NCBI RefSeq assembly: GCF_024733565.1
Contig: NZ_JANIOC010000011.1
Span: 75,031 to 139,030, forward strand
DNA length: 64,000 bases
Direction of reading: 5' to 3'
DNA from: Rossellomorea sp. SC111
GTDB lineage: Bacteria; Bacillota; Bacilli; Bacillales; Bacillaceae_B
Below are positions 19,745 to 28,475 of the stretch, piece by piece. Each line of letters begins with the position of its first letter. The stretch's first letter is position 1. A program made the translations under genes and the position numbers. The notes beneath the pieces were generated by a model that was given only the letters and a program-made list of their open reading frames with translations, ran no database searches and was not told the DNA's origin.

Positions 19745-20289
19745 AACTTTATTTCCTTTACCTTATGCCTCATATGATCCGGCCACCATGCCCCACATTC
19801 ATCCGATACCACACAGGCAGCACATTTCTCCAAATCGTACACGATCATCCCTTGGATGGGCGGTGAATACAGGTGGAGGGTCACAAGATCCCCTGCACTC
19901 CCCTTTTTCATTTTGTGAACCCCTTTCTTCGGGGCAAAAAAGAAAGATCCTTCTCTATGTTCCCGATCAAATAACTCCCGAGGAAGATTGTTATCCGTCA
20001 CTTCAAAGATCGTGTTGACGGAAGTCCCATTCATCACCTGGATCCATCCCTTCGAATTCCCGTGATCGTGCGGGGCACATTCCACATCGGACCAATTCAT
20101 GACGAGGAGCTCCACTGCTTCATTTTGATAAAGGAGTTTTCGATAATATGGTTTTCCTTCCGGAGACTGCAGGTAGGGCTGTAAATCCTCAAGGCGTATA
20201 TTGAGAGACTGCAAGACTTCTTTAAGTTCTTTCGTTGAAGGATGAAACAATTCATCCAATCGATTCTTTATCCGCTTCTTTAAGGTCAC
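19738..20289 (-). CDS. cdoA: Cysteine dioxygenase
   Basis: 183 residues with a cupin fold. The iron ligands are visible as His74 and His76 in A-P-H-D-H-G-N-S-K-G-W and a third His near residue 125 (G-V-H-K-M). The enzyme oxidises L-cysteine to cysteine sulphinic acid with O2. B. subtilis YubC is the nearest known relative. GTG start behind a G-rich ribosome site. It is 18 bases downstream of the EamA exporter and probably co-transcribed, suggesting a role in handling cysteine or its sulphinate, with the exporter as a possible partner. Confidence 0.9.
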   Translation of the reverse strand: MTLKKRIKNRLDELFHPSTKELKEVLQSLNIRLEDLQPYLQSPEGKPYYRKLLYQNEAVELLVMNWSDVECAPHDHGNSKGWIQVMNGTSVNTIFEVTDNNLPRELFDREHREGSFFFAPKKGVHKMKKGSAGDLVTLHLYSPPIQGMIVYDLEKCAACVVSDECGAWWPDHMRHKVKEIKLK

Positions 20290-20307
20290 TGCGGATCCCC
20301 CCTGATA

Positions 20308-21255
20308 TTATCGTTTCCCCCATAGAAACCGATGGAGGTAAGAAATCACCTGACCATTGACAATGACAACTCCTATTATTATTATGACTCCACCCAGGAT
20401 GCTTATGAGGAAAATTTTCTCGTGCAGGAGGAGAATGGCCGCAATGAGAGTAGTGACAGGCTCCAAGTAGAGAAACATCGACACCTTGGACGCATCCAAT
20501 ACTTCCAATGCCTTCGCCCAGTACCAATATGCAATCCCTGAAACGAATACACCGAGGAAAATCAAGTGTGCCCACTCCACATGTGATAGTTGGGAAATGT
20601 CTTCCCAGCCACGGTTGCGGATGAGAAACGGGATGGTCAAACTGAATCCCAGCAGGCACATATAAAAGGTGATCACGAGGGATGGCAGCTCAATACGAAG
20701 CTTTTTCAAAAGCACGGAGTATACAGCCCAGTTCAATGTACTGAGAATCATCAGTATATATCCGATGTTGGTCGCAAATCCGATCGATTGCCCACTCCTC
20801 GCTGTCGTCACCATCAGCACACCTGTAATCGCGATCATCATCCCCAGAGCTTTGGGGAGAGTCATTTTTTCATGAAGGAACATCATGGAAAGGATGACGG
20901 TGAACACCGGAGAAAAGGAAATCATCCATCCTGCCGACGATGCATCAATTGTCAGGAGGGCCGTCGCCTGGATGACTTGATGTATGAAGACCCCAAGGAC
21001 CCCCAGGATGATCAAGTGAGGGACATACTTCAGAGGAATGGGGAGCCTGTATCCTTTTAGTAATAGAAGCACGAGCAGAAACAGAGCTCCGATCCCAAAG
21101 CGGAGGACGAGGAGCGTATAGGGATCAAGTGTACCCAGCACCGCTTTCGTCGACACGAAGGAAATCCCCCAGAAGCTGATGGACATTGTGGCATATAGAG
21201 ACGCGGCAGCCTTTGTTTTCATCGGAATCATGGACGGTGCATCCTTTCTGGACAT
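20308..21255 (-). CDS. EamA/DMT-family transporter
   Basis: About 315 residues with ten hydrophobic segments arranged as two five-span EamA repeats, each ending in a G-x-x-x-I-x-x-G-V helix pattern (G-M-M-I-A-I-T-G-V and G-G-V-I-I-I-I-G-V). Members export amino acids or metabolites by drug/metabolite-type transport. Several candidate starts exist (ATG at 21255, 21231 or 21222), and the downstream ones also keep the full first helix. Upstream partner of cysteine dioxygenase. Confidence 0.85.
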   Translation of the reverse strand: MSRKDAPSMIPMKTKAAASLYATMSISFWGISFVSTKAVLGTLDPYTLLVLRFGIGALFLLVLLLLKGYRLPIPLKYVPHLIILGVLGVFIHQVIQATALLTIDASSAGWMISFSPVFTVILSMMFLHEKMTLPKALGMMIAITGVLMVTTARSGQSIGFATNIGYILMILSTLNWAVYSVLLKKLRIELPSLVITFYMCLLGFSLTIPFLIRNRGWEDISQLSHVEWAHLIFLGVFVSGIAYWYWAKALEVLDASKVSMFLYLEPVTTLIAAILLLHEKIFLISILGGVIIIIGVVIVNGQVISYLHRFLWGKR

Positions 21256-21390
21256 GGTCTCTTTTTATCATGGTATGCTCGTCCAAGGGAAAGATGTGCA
21301 GGTGTTTGGGGTGTTGATTACCGAATCTAGTAGTTTCAAGAGGGGTCGTACTGATCGGTTGGGAGATCAGGTTAAGCACCAGAGCAGATA

Positions 21391-21415
21391 AATAGGCGGA
21401 AAAATTCCGCCTATT
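21391..21415. repeat. 25-bp perfect palindrome
   Basis: 11-bp arms AATAGGCGGAA / TTCCGCCTATT around AAA. No T run on either side, so it is more likely a repeat element than a terminator. Confidence 0.6.
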
Positions 21416-21598
21416 GACTCAACAAATAAAAAAATGAGTTATTTTTGTGTGTATAAGCGTAAAACCTCCCCTTATTTATCCTCAAAACAAGTTCCACTCT
21501 GAATGTAACCGGAAAAACTCCGCTTATTCTACTTTTCGCTGGTTCTTCTATAATGGGAAATAATGAACCGTATCACATCTTCTATTCCAAATTAAGAA

Positions 21599-21627
21599 AC
21601 TCGCCAAATTCATCACTTCGGCGAGTT
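21599..21627 (-). terminator. Terminator-like hairpin of the GH4 operon
   Basis: AACTCGCC / GGCGAGTT stem with a 13-base loop, 92 bases past the stop of the GH4 gene. The minus-strand T tract is weak (TTCTTAATTT). Confidence 0.6.
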
Positions 21628-21718
21628 CTACTGTTTCATATACCAATATTGATATTACTACAACTTTCATTTCGGACATATTTTCTAAAAAAGATCACGA
21701 CTGTGGACGCTTCTTACC

Positions 21719-23050
21719 TTAATTTTGGGTCACTCTTGCACCAAACATCGGCAAATACTCTTTATGAACCTCAAGCATTTCATTCAACAGCTGTTTCGCC
21801 TTCACATCACTCGTCACCAACGGATTGATCGTCATGGCAAGTAATGCTTTCTTGTACGAGCCGGTTACAGAGGCTTCTGCAGCCACACGCTCAAAGGATT
21901 TGATTTGCTGCACAAGCCCATTCACAGAAACGGGCAGTTCCCCGACAGCAATCGGGCGAGGTCCCGCTTTCGTCACGACGCAGTTCACTTCCACTGCAGA
22001 CTCCCTTGGCAAATCACTGATTGCTCCATCATTGCGCACATTCAAAGTCTGGATATCTCCGCGATCATTATAGATGGACGCTATGAGGTTGCATGCTGCA
22101 TCACTGTAATAAGCTCCTCCCCGCTCTTCAAGCTGCGGAGGCTTTACCGCCAAGCCTTCGTCCTTATACAAATGAAACAGCTCATTCTCCAACTGCTGGA
22201 CGACTTCCGCACGAGTCGTCCCTGTCTTGAATTCTTCTAACTGTTTTTCCAAAATATCACTTGTTTTATAAAAATAGCGGTGATACGGACAAGGGACTAC
22301 TCCCAGGCTCCTGATGAATTCAGGCTCCCACGGCAGGGGAGCGATATTCCTCATGCTGACCTGCCTTTCGGGATCGCTCATGATATCGAGTACTTCTCCT
22401 AATACCGATTCTCCGTCCACGCGCACGTCCAATCCATATACCATATGATTGAGTCCGGCAAAGTCGATATGCAGACGTTCCACCTCGACCCCAAGGAGTC
22501 TTGCCAGCGTCATTCTCGTATTGATGGGAAGATTGCAAACACCGACAACCTTCGGATGCGATCCATAACGCAGCATCGCTTCTGTCACCATGCCGGCTGG
22601 ATTCGTAAAATTGATCAGCCAGGCATCAGGACAAAGCTCCTGCATTTCTTTTGAAATCTCCAAAAGAACAGGGATTGTCCTCATACCCTTAAAGAGTCCC
22701 CCCGCACCATTCGTCTCCTGACCGATCATCCCGTACTTGATCGGCAGGCGCTCGTCCTGAATCCGGGCTTTGAGCTGTCCGACCCGCATCTGGGTCGTGA
22801 CAAAGTCAGCTCCACTCAACGCCTCTCTCCTGTCCAGTGTAAAATGGATTTCCATCGGGACTCTTGCCTTCTCCACCATTCTCTTCGCTAAGTTCCCGAC
22901 GATATTCAATTTCTCTTTTCCCTCTTCTATATCCACAAGCCACAGCTCACTCACCGGGAGCTCATCATAACGCTTGATCAATCCTTCAATAAACTCGGGA
23001 GTATAGCTCGATCCCCCGCCGATAGTGACGATCTTGATTCCTTTTTTCAT
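21719..23050 (-). CDS. licH: GH4 6-phospho-glycosidase (LicH/CelF-like)
   Basis: 443 residues of glycoside hydrolase family 4. The N-terminal NAD-binding motif is I-G-G-G-S-S-Y-T-P-E (10-19). The metal-binding region includes N-P-A-G-M-V-T-E and C-N-L-P-I, and M-I-G-Q-E-T-N-G-A-G-G is typical of 6-phospho-beta-glucosidases. GH4 enzymes cleave 6-phosphorylated disaccharides by an NAD- and Mn-dependent redox mechanism. It is the last gene of the regulator-EIIB-EIIC unit. Because the divergent arm encodes amino-sugar enzymes, the natural substrate may be an amino-sugar phosphate rather than cellobiose or lichenan phosphate. Confidence 0.9.
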   Translation of the reverse strand: MKKGIKIVTIGGGSSYTPEFIEGLIKRYDELPVSELWLVDIEEGKEKLNIVGNLAKRMVEKARVPMEIHFTLDRREALSGADFVTTQMRVGQLKARIQDERLPIKYGMIGQETNGAGGLFKGMRTIPVLLEISKEMQELCPDAWLINFTNPAGMVTEAMLRYGSHPKVVGVCNLPINTRMTLARLLGVEVERLHIDFAGLNHMVYGLDVRVDGESVLGEVLDIMSDPERQVSMRNIAPLPWEPEFIRSLGVVPCPYHRYFYKTSDILEKQLEEFKTGTTRAEVVQQLENELFHLYKDEGLAVKPPQLEERGGAYYSDAACNLIASIYNDRGDIQTLNVRNDGAISDLPRESAVEVNCVVTKAGPRPIAVGELPVSVNGLVQQIKSFERVAAEASVTGSYKKALLAMTINPLVTSDVKAKQLLNEMLEVHKEYLPMFGARVTQN

Positions 23051-23065
23051 TATAAAAGCCTCCAG

Positions 23066-23356
23066 TTACCTGGCCACAAAAGCCAGAATAAAACTTATGA
23101 CGAAACTGACCACAACGGCTAATACGACTCGCTTCTTTTTAACGGAAGCATCTTCGACCGGTCCTTCAATTTTCAATAAAATGTACGAAAGCCCGATAGA
23201 AGCTGAAACGCCCGTAGCCAAAAACATACTCCATTCTTTTGCCAGTCCCGTGCTCATCAATGGTTTAGAAAGAAGTAAAAGACCAATAGATACTGAGATT
23301 AATAATACAAACACACTCTTAAAACCGATTCTCTTTGGCACAACGGTTTCTGTCAT
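23066..23356 (-). CDS. Small membrane protein in the PTS operon
   Basis: 96 residues with three hydrophobic segments (V-F-V-L-L-I-S-V-S-I-G-L, F-L-A-T-G-V-S-A-S-I-G-L, V-V-V-S-F-V-I-S-F-I-L-A-F). The ATG at 23356 follows AAGGAG. It is placed between EIIC and the GH4 hydrolase, so probably co-transcribed. Not recognised; it lacks PTS motifs. Confidence 0.7.
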   Translation of the reverse strand: MTETVVPKRIGFKSVFVLLISVSIGLLLLSKPLMSTGLAKEWSMFLATGVSASIGLSYILLKIEGPVEDASVKKKRVVLAVVVSFVISFILAFVAR

Positions 23357-23379
23357 GTCAATCACTCCTTATGCTAGTA

Positions 23380-23412
23380 AAGAAGTGGGAATCCTAGGAC
23401 CCCCACTTCTTT
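23380..23412 (-). terminator. Hairpin between EIIC and small membrane gene
   Basis: AAGAAGTGGG / CCCCACTTCTT stem. On the minus strand it is followed by a short T tract only (TTTACTAG), so it may be a partial terminator or 3'-end processing signal lowering expression of the last two genes. Confidence 0.5.
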
Positions 23413-23465
23413 TTTCATATAGTAATCTTATGCTTGTCGGGCCTGAGCAAGCCGCCTCCGCTTTT

Positions 23466-24746
23466 CTATGCCGCTTGTTGCTCGCTCTCTTCCATCTTCA
23501 TCATTTTCTTATCATACATTTTCAAGAATGGGAAGTAGATAGAAAACGAGATTCCGATGTTGATCAGAACCATGACGATCGCTCTCCAGTCACCACCCGT
23601 TGCAAGGTACGCTCCGATTGGTGCAGGAAGTGTCCATGGCGGCATGATGTACGTCGGTGATACCAGACCGACAGTGGTTGCCACATATGAAAGAGTCGCT
23701 GTAATCAAAGGTACAGTGATGAATGGGATGATCAAAATCGGGTTCAATACGATTGGAGCACCGAATATGACAGGCTCATTGATATTGAAAAGACCAGGTA
23801 CAAGACATGTTTTCCCCAATGCTTTTAAATATTTTGAACGGGAGAAGAACACCATCGCAAGGACCAATCCAAGCGTTGCTCCTGATCCACCGATCCAGAT
23901 GAACCATTGGTAGAACGTTTCCGGCGCGATATGCGGGATTGCTTGCCCGCTTGCAACCGCATCAGCGTTGTTCACCAGGAATACTTCCCATAGTGGACGC
24001 GCTACGGTACCGACAACGGATACGCCGTGGATCCCGAAGGACCAGAAGAAATCGATCAGGAATACCGGAACCAATACTCCGAATATGCTGTCACCGGCAG
24101 TGACCAATGGAGCGACCGCAACACCAACCAACTTATGCAGATCCACACCTGCTAAGACAGTCACGGATGAAATCAATAAAATAACAATCGCTACAGGTAT
24201 AAGTGCTTCAAAACTTCGTGAAACGGATGCCGGTACTTGCTCTGGCATCTTGATCGTGATGTTCTTCGTTTTACAGAAACGCAGGATTTCAACCGCCAGA
24301 ATCGAGACGACCATGGAAACGAATAATCCCTGCCCACCGAGGTTGGTCATTGGAAGGACCCAGCCTTCTCCGTCCATTACTTTCGGTGTGATGGTCAATA
24401 GAAGTGCCGCCACTGAGATCTGTGCTCCGGATAAAGGATCCAATTTATAGCTTTTCGAGAGATTGTATCCTATCCCGAAGGCGACATAGAGCGACATGAT
24501 GAACATGGTCAGACGGTACGGAATCAGGATATCGACAATGTTGTCAGCAGCCCACTGTTTGATGTCACCGAATATCCATGCATCAGGCAGTGGCGGGAAC
24601 GCTAAGATCAGAAAGAATGAACCGACGATAATAAATGGCAGTGCTGAAATAACCCCATCCCGGATTGCTTGCAAATGCCTTTGTTCTGAGAGCCTGGCCA
24701 TCGGACCTGACAAATTGTTCTCCAGAAAGTTTACAAACTTTTGCAT
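23466..24746 (-). CDS. licC: PTS EIIC, lactose/cellobiose family
   Basis: 426 residues with about ten membrane spans. Starts M-Q-K-F-V-N-F-L-E-N and contains L-R-A-I-R-D-G-type (Q-A-I-R-D-G-V-I-S-A-L-P) and F-N-I-N-E-P-V-I-F-G sequences, the latter a signature of EIIC-Lac/Cel proteins. It forms the sugar channel, working with the EIIB and EIIA encoded on either side of the regulator. GGGGG ribosome site 7 bases before the ATG. Substrate range in the family includes cellobiose, chitobiose and lichenan oligomers, and the local context favours an amino-sugar disaccharide. Confidence 0.92.
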   Translation of the reverse strand: MQKFVNFLENNLSGPMARLSEQRHLQAIRDGVISALPFIIVGSFFLILAFPPLPDAWIFGDIKQWAADNIVDILIPYRLTMFIMSLYVAFGIGYNLSKSYKLDPLSGAQISVAALLLTITPKVMDGEGWVLPMTNLGGQGLFVSMVVSILAVEILRFCKTKNITIKMPEQVPASVSRSFEALIPVAIVILLISSVTVLAGVDLHKLVGVAVAPLVTAGDSIFGVLVPVFLIDFFWSFGIHGVSVVGTVARPLWEVFLVNNADAVASGQAIPHIAPETFYQWFIWIGGSGATLGLVLAMVFFSRSKYLKALGKTCLVPGLFNINEPVIFGAPIVLNPILIIPFITVPLITATLSYVATTVGLVSPTYIMPPWTLPAPIGAYLATGGDWRAIVMVLINIGISFSIYFPFLKMYDKKMMKMEESEQQAA

Positions 24747-24773
24747 GTTACTACCCCCTTGTTTCCTATTAAA

Positions 24774-25079
24774 TTAGTTTGTTAATTCCTTTACTGTTTT
24801 CAGTAAAGTCGGCCCGCCAAGTGGCGTATAGGCCTGCGGCGGAATCGGCCCGCAAGGAACCTTGGCCTCATCAGCCGCTTTCTTCACTTGATCAAAACGG
24901 TGTCTGATCTGAGGTGCTACCATACATACATCCCATCCCTTAGAGATTTCCTCGGATACTTCCCCTGTTCCGATTGCATGGACTTCCATTTCGATCCCCT
25001 CTTTTGTTCCTTCTTTCTTCAGGGCATTGACGACGATCGCACTGGACATTCCTCCAGAGCATACGAATAATACTTTCAT
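24774..25079 (-). CDS. licB: PTS EIIB, lactose/cellobiose family
   Basis: 101 residues, the usual size. The phospho-cysteine is Cys7 in F-V-C-S-G-G-M-S-S, the P-loop typical of EIIB-Cel/Lic. It passes phosphate from the EIIA (26109-26447) to the incoming sugar bound by EIIC. GGAGGAGG ribosome site. It starts only 3 bases from the end of the regulator gene, so the two are tightly coupled. Confidence 0.93.
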   Translation of the reverse strand: MKVLFVCSGGMSSAIVVNALKKEGTKEGIEMEVHAIGTGEVSEEISKGWDVCMVAPQIRHRFDQVKKAADEAKVPCGPIPPQAYTPLGGPTLLKTVKELTN

Positions 25080-25081
25080 TA

Positions 25082-25948
25082 CTATTCCTCCTCCTCTTTC
25101 ATTCGCTGAACCACTTCATGTGTATGAATAATTTGCTCATAAACGCCATGTCCTTTTTTCATGCATAATGCCACGAATAAAGCGTCGATCACGACGAGTT
25201 GAGCAATTCTTGCCGTCATGGTACCGATTCGGATATTATGTTCCTCCTCGGAAATCGTCAGGACGATATCGGCGAGCTTTCTTGCCGGTGATTTTCCGTG
25301 CTGTGTCAGGAGTACGATGGTGGCTCCCTTTTCCTGTGCGACATTCATCAGCTTCAAAATTTCTTTTGTCTGCCCGGAAGTCGATACGACGAACAAAACG
25401 TCTCTCTCAGTTAAGTTTGCTGCCATCATCATCTGCACATGGATATCACTTGCCTGAAATGCCAGGTAGTTCAATCTCAACAGCTTCTGGGTGAAATCTT
25501 CCGCCACCACAGCGGAACCGCCAACTCCATACAGATATACTCTTTCGGCTTCATGAAACGCATTCACCGCTCTACCGAGTTCATCAATGGAAAAAAGCTT
25601 TTCCGTATTCTTGATGGCTTGATAGGTATTGACCAATACTTTATTGAAGACAGTCTCAAGATTGTCTTCAAAGGAAAGGAGTGTATTGATATCATGACTC
25701 TTCGTTTCTTCGATGTTCGTACTTTTCGCAAGCTCGATCTTCAGGCCGCTGAAACTGTTGATCCCGATCCGTTTGCAGAACCGGATGATGGCGGCTTCAC
25801 TGCTGCCGCATGATTGTGATAGTTGCTTTGTGGTCATCTCCATCACTTTCTCCGGAAATTCGAGCACGTATTGAGCAACCGCTATTTCAGACGGTGTAAA
25901 GCTCTCCATCTGACTTTTGATGTGTTTTAAAACCTGGAATTCTGTCAT
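25082..25948 (-). CDS. MurR/RpiR-family transcriptional regulator
   Basis: About 288 residues. The N-terminal HTH_6 domain (about 1-75) includes M-T-T-K-Q-L-S-Q-S-C-G-S-S-E-A-A-I-I-R-F. The SIS sugar-phosphate binding domain (about 115-260) has Y-G-V-G-G-S-A-V-V and S-T-S-G-Q-T-K-E. The family senses phosphorylated sugars, for example MurNAc-6-P by MurR. ATG at 25948 follows GGAGGTGA. It is the first gene of the minus-strand operon and faces EIIA across a 160-base region with a palindrome that is a likely operator. Confidence 0.88.
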   Translation of the reverse strand: MTEFQVLKHIKSQMESFTPSEIAVAQYVLEFPEKVMEMTTKQLSQSCGSSEAAIIRFCKRIGINSFSGLKIELAKSTNIEETKSHDINTLLSFEDNLETVFNKVLVNTYQAIKNTEKLFSIDELGRAVNAFHEAERVYLYGVGGSAVVAEDFTQKLLRLNYLAFQASDIHVQMMMAANLTERDVLFVVSTSGQTKEILKLMNVAQEKGATIVLLTQHGKSPARKLADIVLTISEEEHNIRIGTMTARIAQLVVIDALFVALCMKKGHGVYEQIIHTHEVVQRMKEEEE

Positions 25949-25974
25949 GGTCACCTCCAAAAAAATGATTGTCT

Positions 25975-25988
25975 TGAAAAGGCTTTCA
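25975..25988. promoter_or_regulatory. Candidate cre (CcpA) site
   Basis: TGAAAAGGCTTTCA is a palindrome differing from the cre consensus TGWAANCGNTNWCA at one core base. It lies between the divergent PTS arms, close to the regulator gene. Confidence 0.4.
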
Positions 25989-26012
25989 GTTTAATATGAT
26001 TATATGCGATAA

Positions 26013-26027
26013 TGAAATTAAATTTCA
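26013..26027. promoter_or_regulatory. Candidate RpiR-family operator
   Basis: TGAAATT-A-AATTTCA is a perfect 7-1-7 palindrome midway between the divergent start codons. Its position and form suit a dimeric RpiR-family regulator controlling both arms. Confidence 0.55.
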
Positions 26028-26108
26028 ATATTATTTTAAAATATTTAAACTTTTATTTTACTATTTATGTAGAAAAGAGTTCTAAAAAGGTTCAGGGAGG
26101 AATACAAA

Positions 26109-26447
26109 ATGGCTGAAGTACGCAACGTAGAAATGGAAATTTTTGAAATCATCTCGAACGGCGGGAATGCGAAAAGCACGGCTTATGAGGCCCTTGCAAA
26201 AGCACATGAAGGGAAGTTTGCTGAAGCAGAGGAAATGTTGAAAACGGCACATGAAGAACTGAATAAAGCCCACAAAACACAAACAAGCTTGATCCAGGCC
26301 GAAATCAATGGAGAAGAATTTGAAAAATCCCTTCTCATGATCCATGCTCAGGACCACTTAATGACCTCGATCAGTGAAATCTCATTAATTGAACAAATGA
26401 TTCCAATGTTAAAGAGAATCCATACTCTTGAAAGTAAATCAAATTAA
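26109..26447 (+). CDS. licA: PTS EIIA, lactose/cellobiose family
   Basis: 112 residues, a three-helix trimeric EIIA. The phospho-histidine is His79 in L-M-I-H-A-Q-D-H-L-M-T-S, with Asp82 as the expected metal ligand. It receives phosphate from HPr and gives it to the EIIB on the opposite arm. GGGAGG precedes the ATG. First gene of the plus-strand arm, followed by mupG after 12 bases. Confidence 0.93.
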   Translation: MAEVRNVEMEIFEIISNGGNAKSTAYEALAKAHEGKFAEAEEMLKTAHEELNKAHKTQTSLIQAEINGEEFEKSLLMIHAQDHLMTSISEISLIEQMIPMLKRIHTLESKSN

Positions 26448-26459
26448 GGAGGCATCATG

Positions 26460-27557
26460 ATGAGTAAAAAACTTGGCGTTTCAATCTATCCAAACCATTC
26501 TACCACAGAAAAAGATAAGGAATATTTGGCATTGGCCGCTTCTTTCGGATTCACACGTGTTTTTACCTGCCTATTATCTGTCGATGGGGACAAGGAAGGA
26601 ATCATCGCAAACTTCAAGGAAACGATCAAGTTTGCCCGTGGGAAGAACATGGAAGTCATAGCCGATATCAGTCCCCGCATTTTTAAAGAGCTGGATATCT
26701 CCTATGATGATCTTTCCTTTTTTGCCGACCTCGGGGCCCACGGAATCAGACTGGATCTGGGATATACCGGTCACGAAGAATCGATGATGTCGTACAACCC
26801 TTATGATTTAAAAATCGAACTGAACATGAGCAATGCCACGAAATACATCGATAACATCATGACGTATCAGCCCAATAAGGATCAATTATTAGGGTGCCAT
26901 AATTTCTATCCGCACCGCTACTCCGGCTTATCTTATCCTTTCTTTATCGAATGCAGCCAGAAATTCAAAGACCTCGGTATGAGAACGGCAGCCTTTGTGT
27001 CTTCCGCAGATGCCACATTCGGTCCATGGCCGGTTACAGAAGGGTTACCTACACTGGAAATGCACCGTTCCCTTCCTATTGATGTACAGGCGAAGCATCT
27101 CTTTGCCACTGGGTTGATTGACGACGTCATCATCAGCAATGCGTATGCATCTGAACGTGAAATGCAGATACTTAGTGAACTCAATACATCCAAGCTGACA
27201 TTCACAGTTGAAACCCATGAGACGACCACGGATCTAGAGAAAACGATCATCTTTGAAGAACCCCATTTTTACCGTGGTGATGTATCGGATTATATGATCC
27301 GTTCCACTCAAAGCCGCGTTAAATACAGAGGAAGAGAATTTGCGCCGCATAACAACGTCGATATCAAGCGTGGAGACATTATCATCGAAAACGACCTGTA
27401 TGCCCAATATGCGGGAGAACTTCAGATTGCCCTCAAGGATATGGAGAACTCCGGTAAAACGAATGTCGTGGGCAGGATCCGTGAAGAAGAAGTCTTCCTT
27501 CTTGATTACTTGAAACCTTGGGGCAAGTTTGCCTTTCAGCCAAGTAAGAAGGTTTAA
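26460..27557 (+). CDS. mupG: DUF871 / MupG-like 6-phospho-N-acetylmuramidase
   Basis: 365 residues. A TIM-barrel N-terminal domain (L-G-V-S-I-Y-P, then G-F-T-R-V-F-T-C-L, V-I-A-D-I-S-P, G-I-R-L-D-L-G, N-F-Y-P-H-R-Y-S-G-L) is followed by a cyclophilin-like C-terminal domain. In Staphylococcus aureus the DUF871 protein MupG hydrolyses MurNAc-6-P-GlcNAc after PTS uptake. The presence of AnmK and a BadF kinase in the same operon favours that role. The ATG at 26460 has better spacing than the adjacent one at 26457. Confidence 0.82.
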   Translation: MSKKLGVSIYPNHSTTEKDKEYLALAASFGFTRVFTCLLSVDGDKEGIIANFKETIKFARGKNMEVIADISPRIFKELDISYDDLSFFADLGAHGIRLDLGYTGHEESMMSYNPYDLKIELNMSNATKYIDNIMTYQPNKDQLLGCHNFYPHRYSGLSYPFFIECSQKFKDLGMRTAAFVSSADATFGPWPVTEGLPTLEMHRSLPIDVQAKHLFATGLIDDVIISNAYASEREMQILSELNTSKLTFTVETHETTTDLEKTIIFEEPHFYRGDVSDYMIRSTQSRVKYRGREFAPHNNVDIKRGDIIIENDLYAQYAGELQIALKDMENSGKTNVVGRIREEEVFLLDYLKPWGKFAFQPSKKV

Positions 27558-27560
27558 GAG

Positions 27561-28475
27561 ATGACTAGAGTAATAGGGATCGATGCAGGTGGAACGAAAA
27601 TTCAGGGACTCGTCATGGATATGGAAAAGAATATCCTTTTCCAAAGTTTATCCGGACACGGGAACCCGTCAGTCTCGTATGAGGAAGCATTGCAGAATCT
27701 CTCCTCTGTCGTTCAACAATGCCTGGACCATACTGCTTCAGTTGGTGCCACCCATGTTGTAATCGGGATGGCAGGAGGAGGATCGGGAAACCTTTCACAC
27801 CGAATTCAATCAGAATTGAGCAGGATGACTTCCCTTCCTATCATTCTGATAAACGATGCGACACTCGCCTTTTTCAGTTTGATCGGTAACCGGAATGGTG
27901 TGATGACGATTGCGGGGACGGGATCGATTTGTTATGGAAGGAACGGGACACAGGAAGGAACGACCGGTGGCTGGGGGCATCTTCTTGGAGATGAAGGCAG
28001 TGCGTATCACCTAGCCATCGAAGCGTGTAAAAAGATCGCCGGGGAAATCGATTTCGGCATACCGTTCTCCCCGCTATCCTTAAGCCTGATGAAGGAAATA
28101 GGCACCACTGATGCCAAAGGGTTGAAGGGATTTATCTATTCTTCTTCAAAAGGGGAAATCGCCCGGCTTGCGAAAGTGATCCATAAGGAAGCCGAGGCAG
28201 GGGATGAACCAGCCCTTACCTTATTGAAAACCGCCGGCAAACAGCTTGCCGCACAGACCATCGCTTTGATCGAGACGTTACAGATTGAAACAAATCCGGT
28301 GATAGCTATGAAAGGCAGCGTCCTCGAACACAATCCCGTGGTTCAATCCACTTTTAAAGAAACGATTTCAACAGTGTTTATCGATCCAATTTTCATCGTT
28401 GATTCTACGTCCCCCGCTACAGGCGCAGTGGACATAGTTGAAGCAATCCGGAAAGGAAGGTTGTCATATGAGTAA
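27561..28475 (+). CDS. BadF/BcrA-type N-acetylhexosamine kinase
   Basis: 304 residues of the ASKHA fold: phosphate-1 motif G-I-D-A-G-G-T-K (6-13), L-I-N-D-A-T (93-98), and phosphate-2 motif A-G-T-G-S-I-C-Y-G. Relatives include GlcNAc kinases and MurK, which phosphorylates MurNAc and GlcNAc. It probably phosphorylates the free amino sugar released by MupG or GH4 cleavage. It starts 3 bases after mupG and its last 8 bases overlap anmK (ATGAGTAA), so translation is coupled. Confidence 0.85.
   Translation: MTRVIGIDAGGTKIQGLVMDMEKNILFQSLSGHGNPSVSYEEALQNLSSVVQQCLDHTASVGATHVVIGMAGGGSGNLSHRIQSELSRMTSLPIILINDATLAFFSLIGNRNGVMTIAGTGSICYGRNGTQEGTTGGWGHLLGDEGSAYHLAIEACKKIAGEIDFGIPFSPLSLSLMKEIGTTDAKGLKGFIYSSSKGEIARLAKVIHKEAEAGDEPALTLLKTAGKQLAAQTIALIETLQIETNPVIAMKGSVLEHNPVVQSTFKETISTVFIDPIFIVDSTSPATGAVDIVEAIRKGRLSYE

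Larger units (their letters stand above)
21256..21718. other. Intergenic region with short inverted repeats
   Basis: No gene seen. It contains the perfect palindrome AATAGGCGGAA-AAA-TTCCGCCTATT (21391-21415) and, about 110 bases on, a related partial copy (CCGGAAAAACTCCGCTTATTCT). These look like fragments of a dispersed repeat. The terminator of the GH4 gene lies at its right side. Confidence 0.5.

Noticed and set aside
21179-21391. 70-codon plus-strand frame over the EamA start
   Set aside because: Antisense to the EamA N-terminus, without a ribosome site, and continuing into a palindromic repeat.
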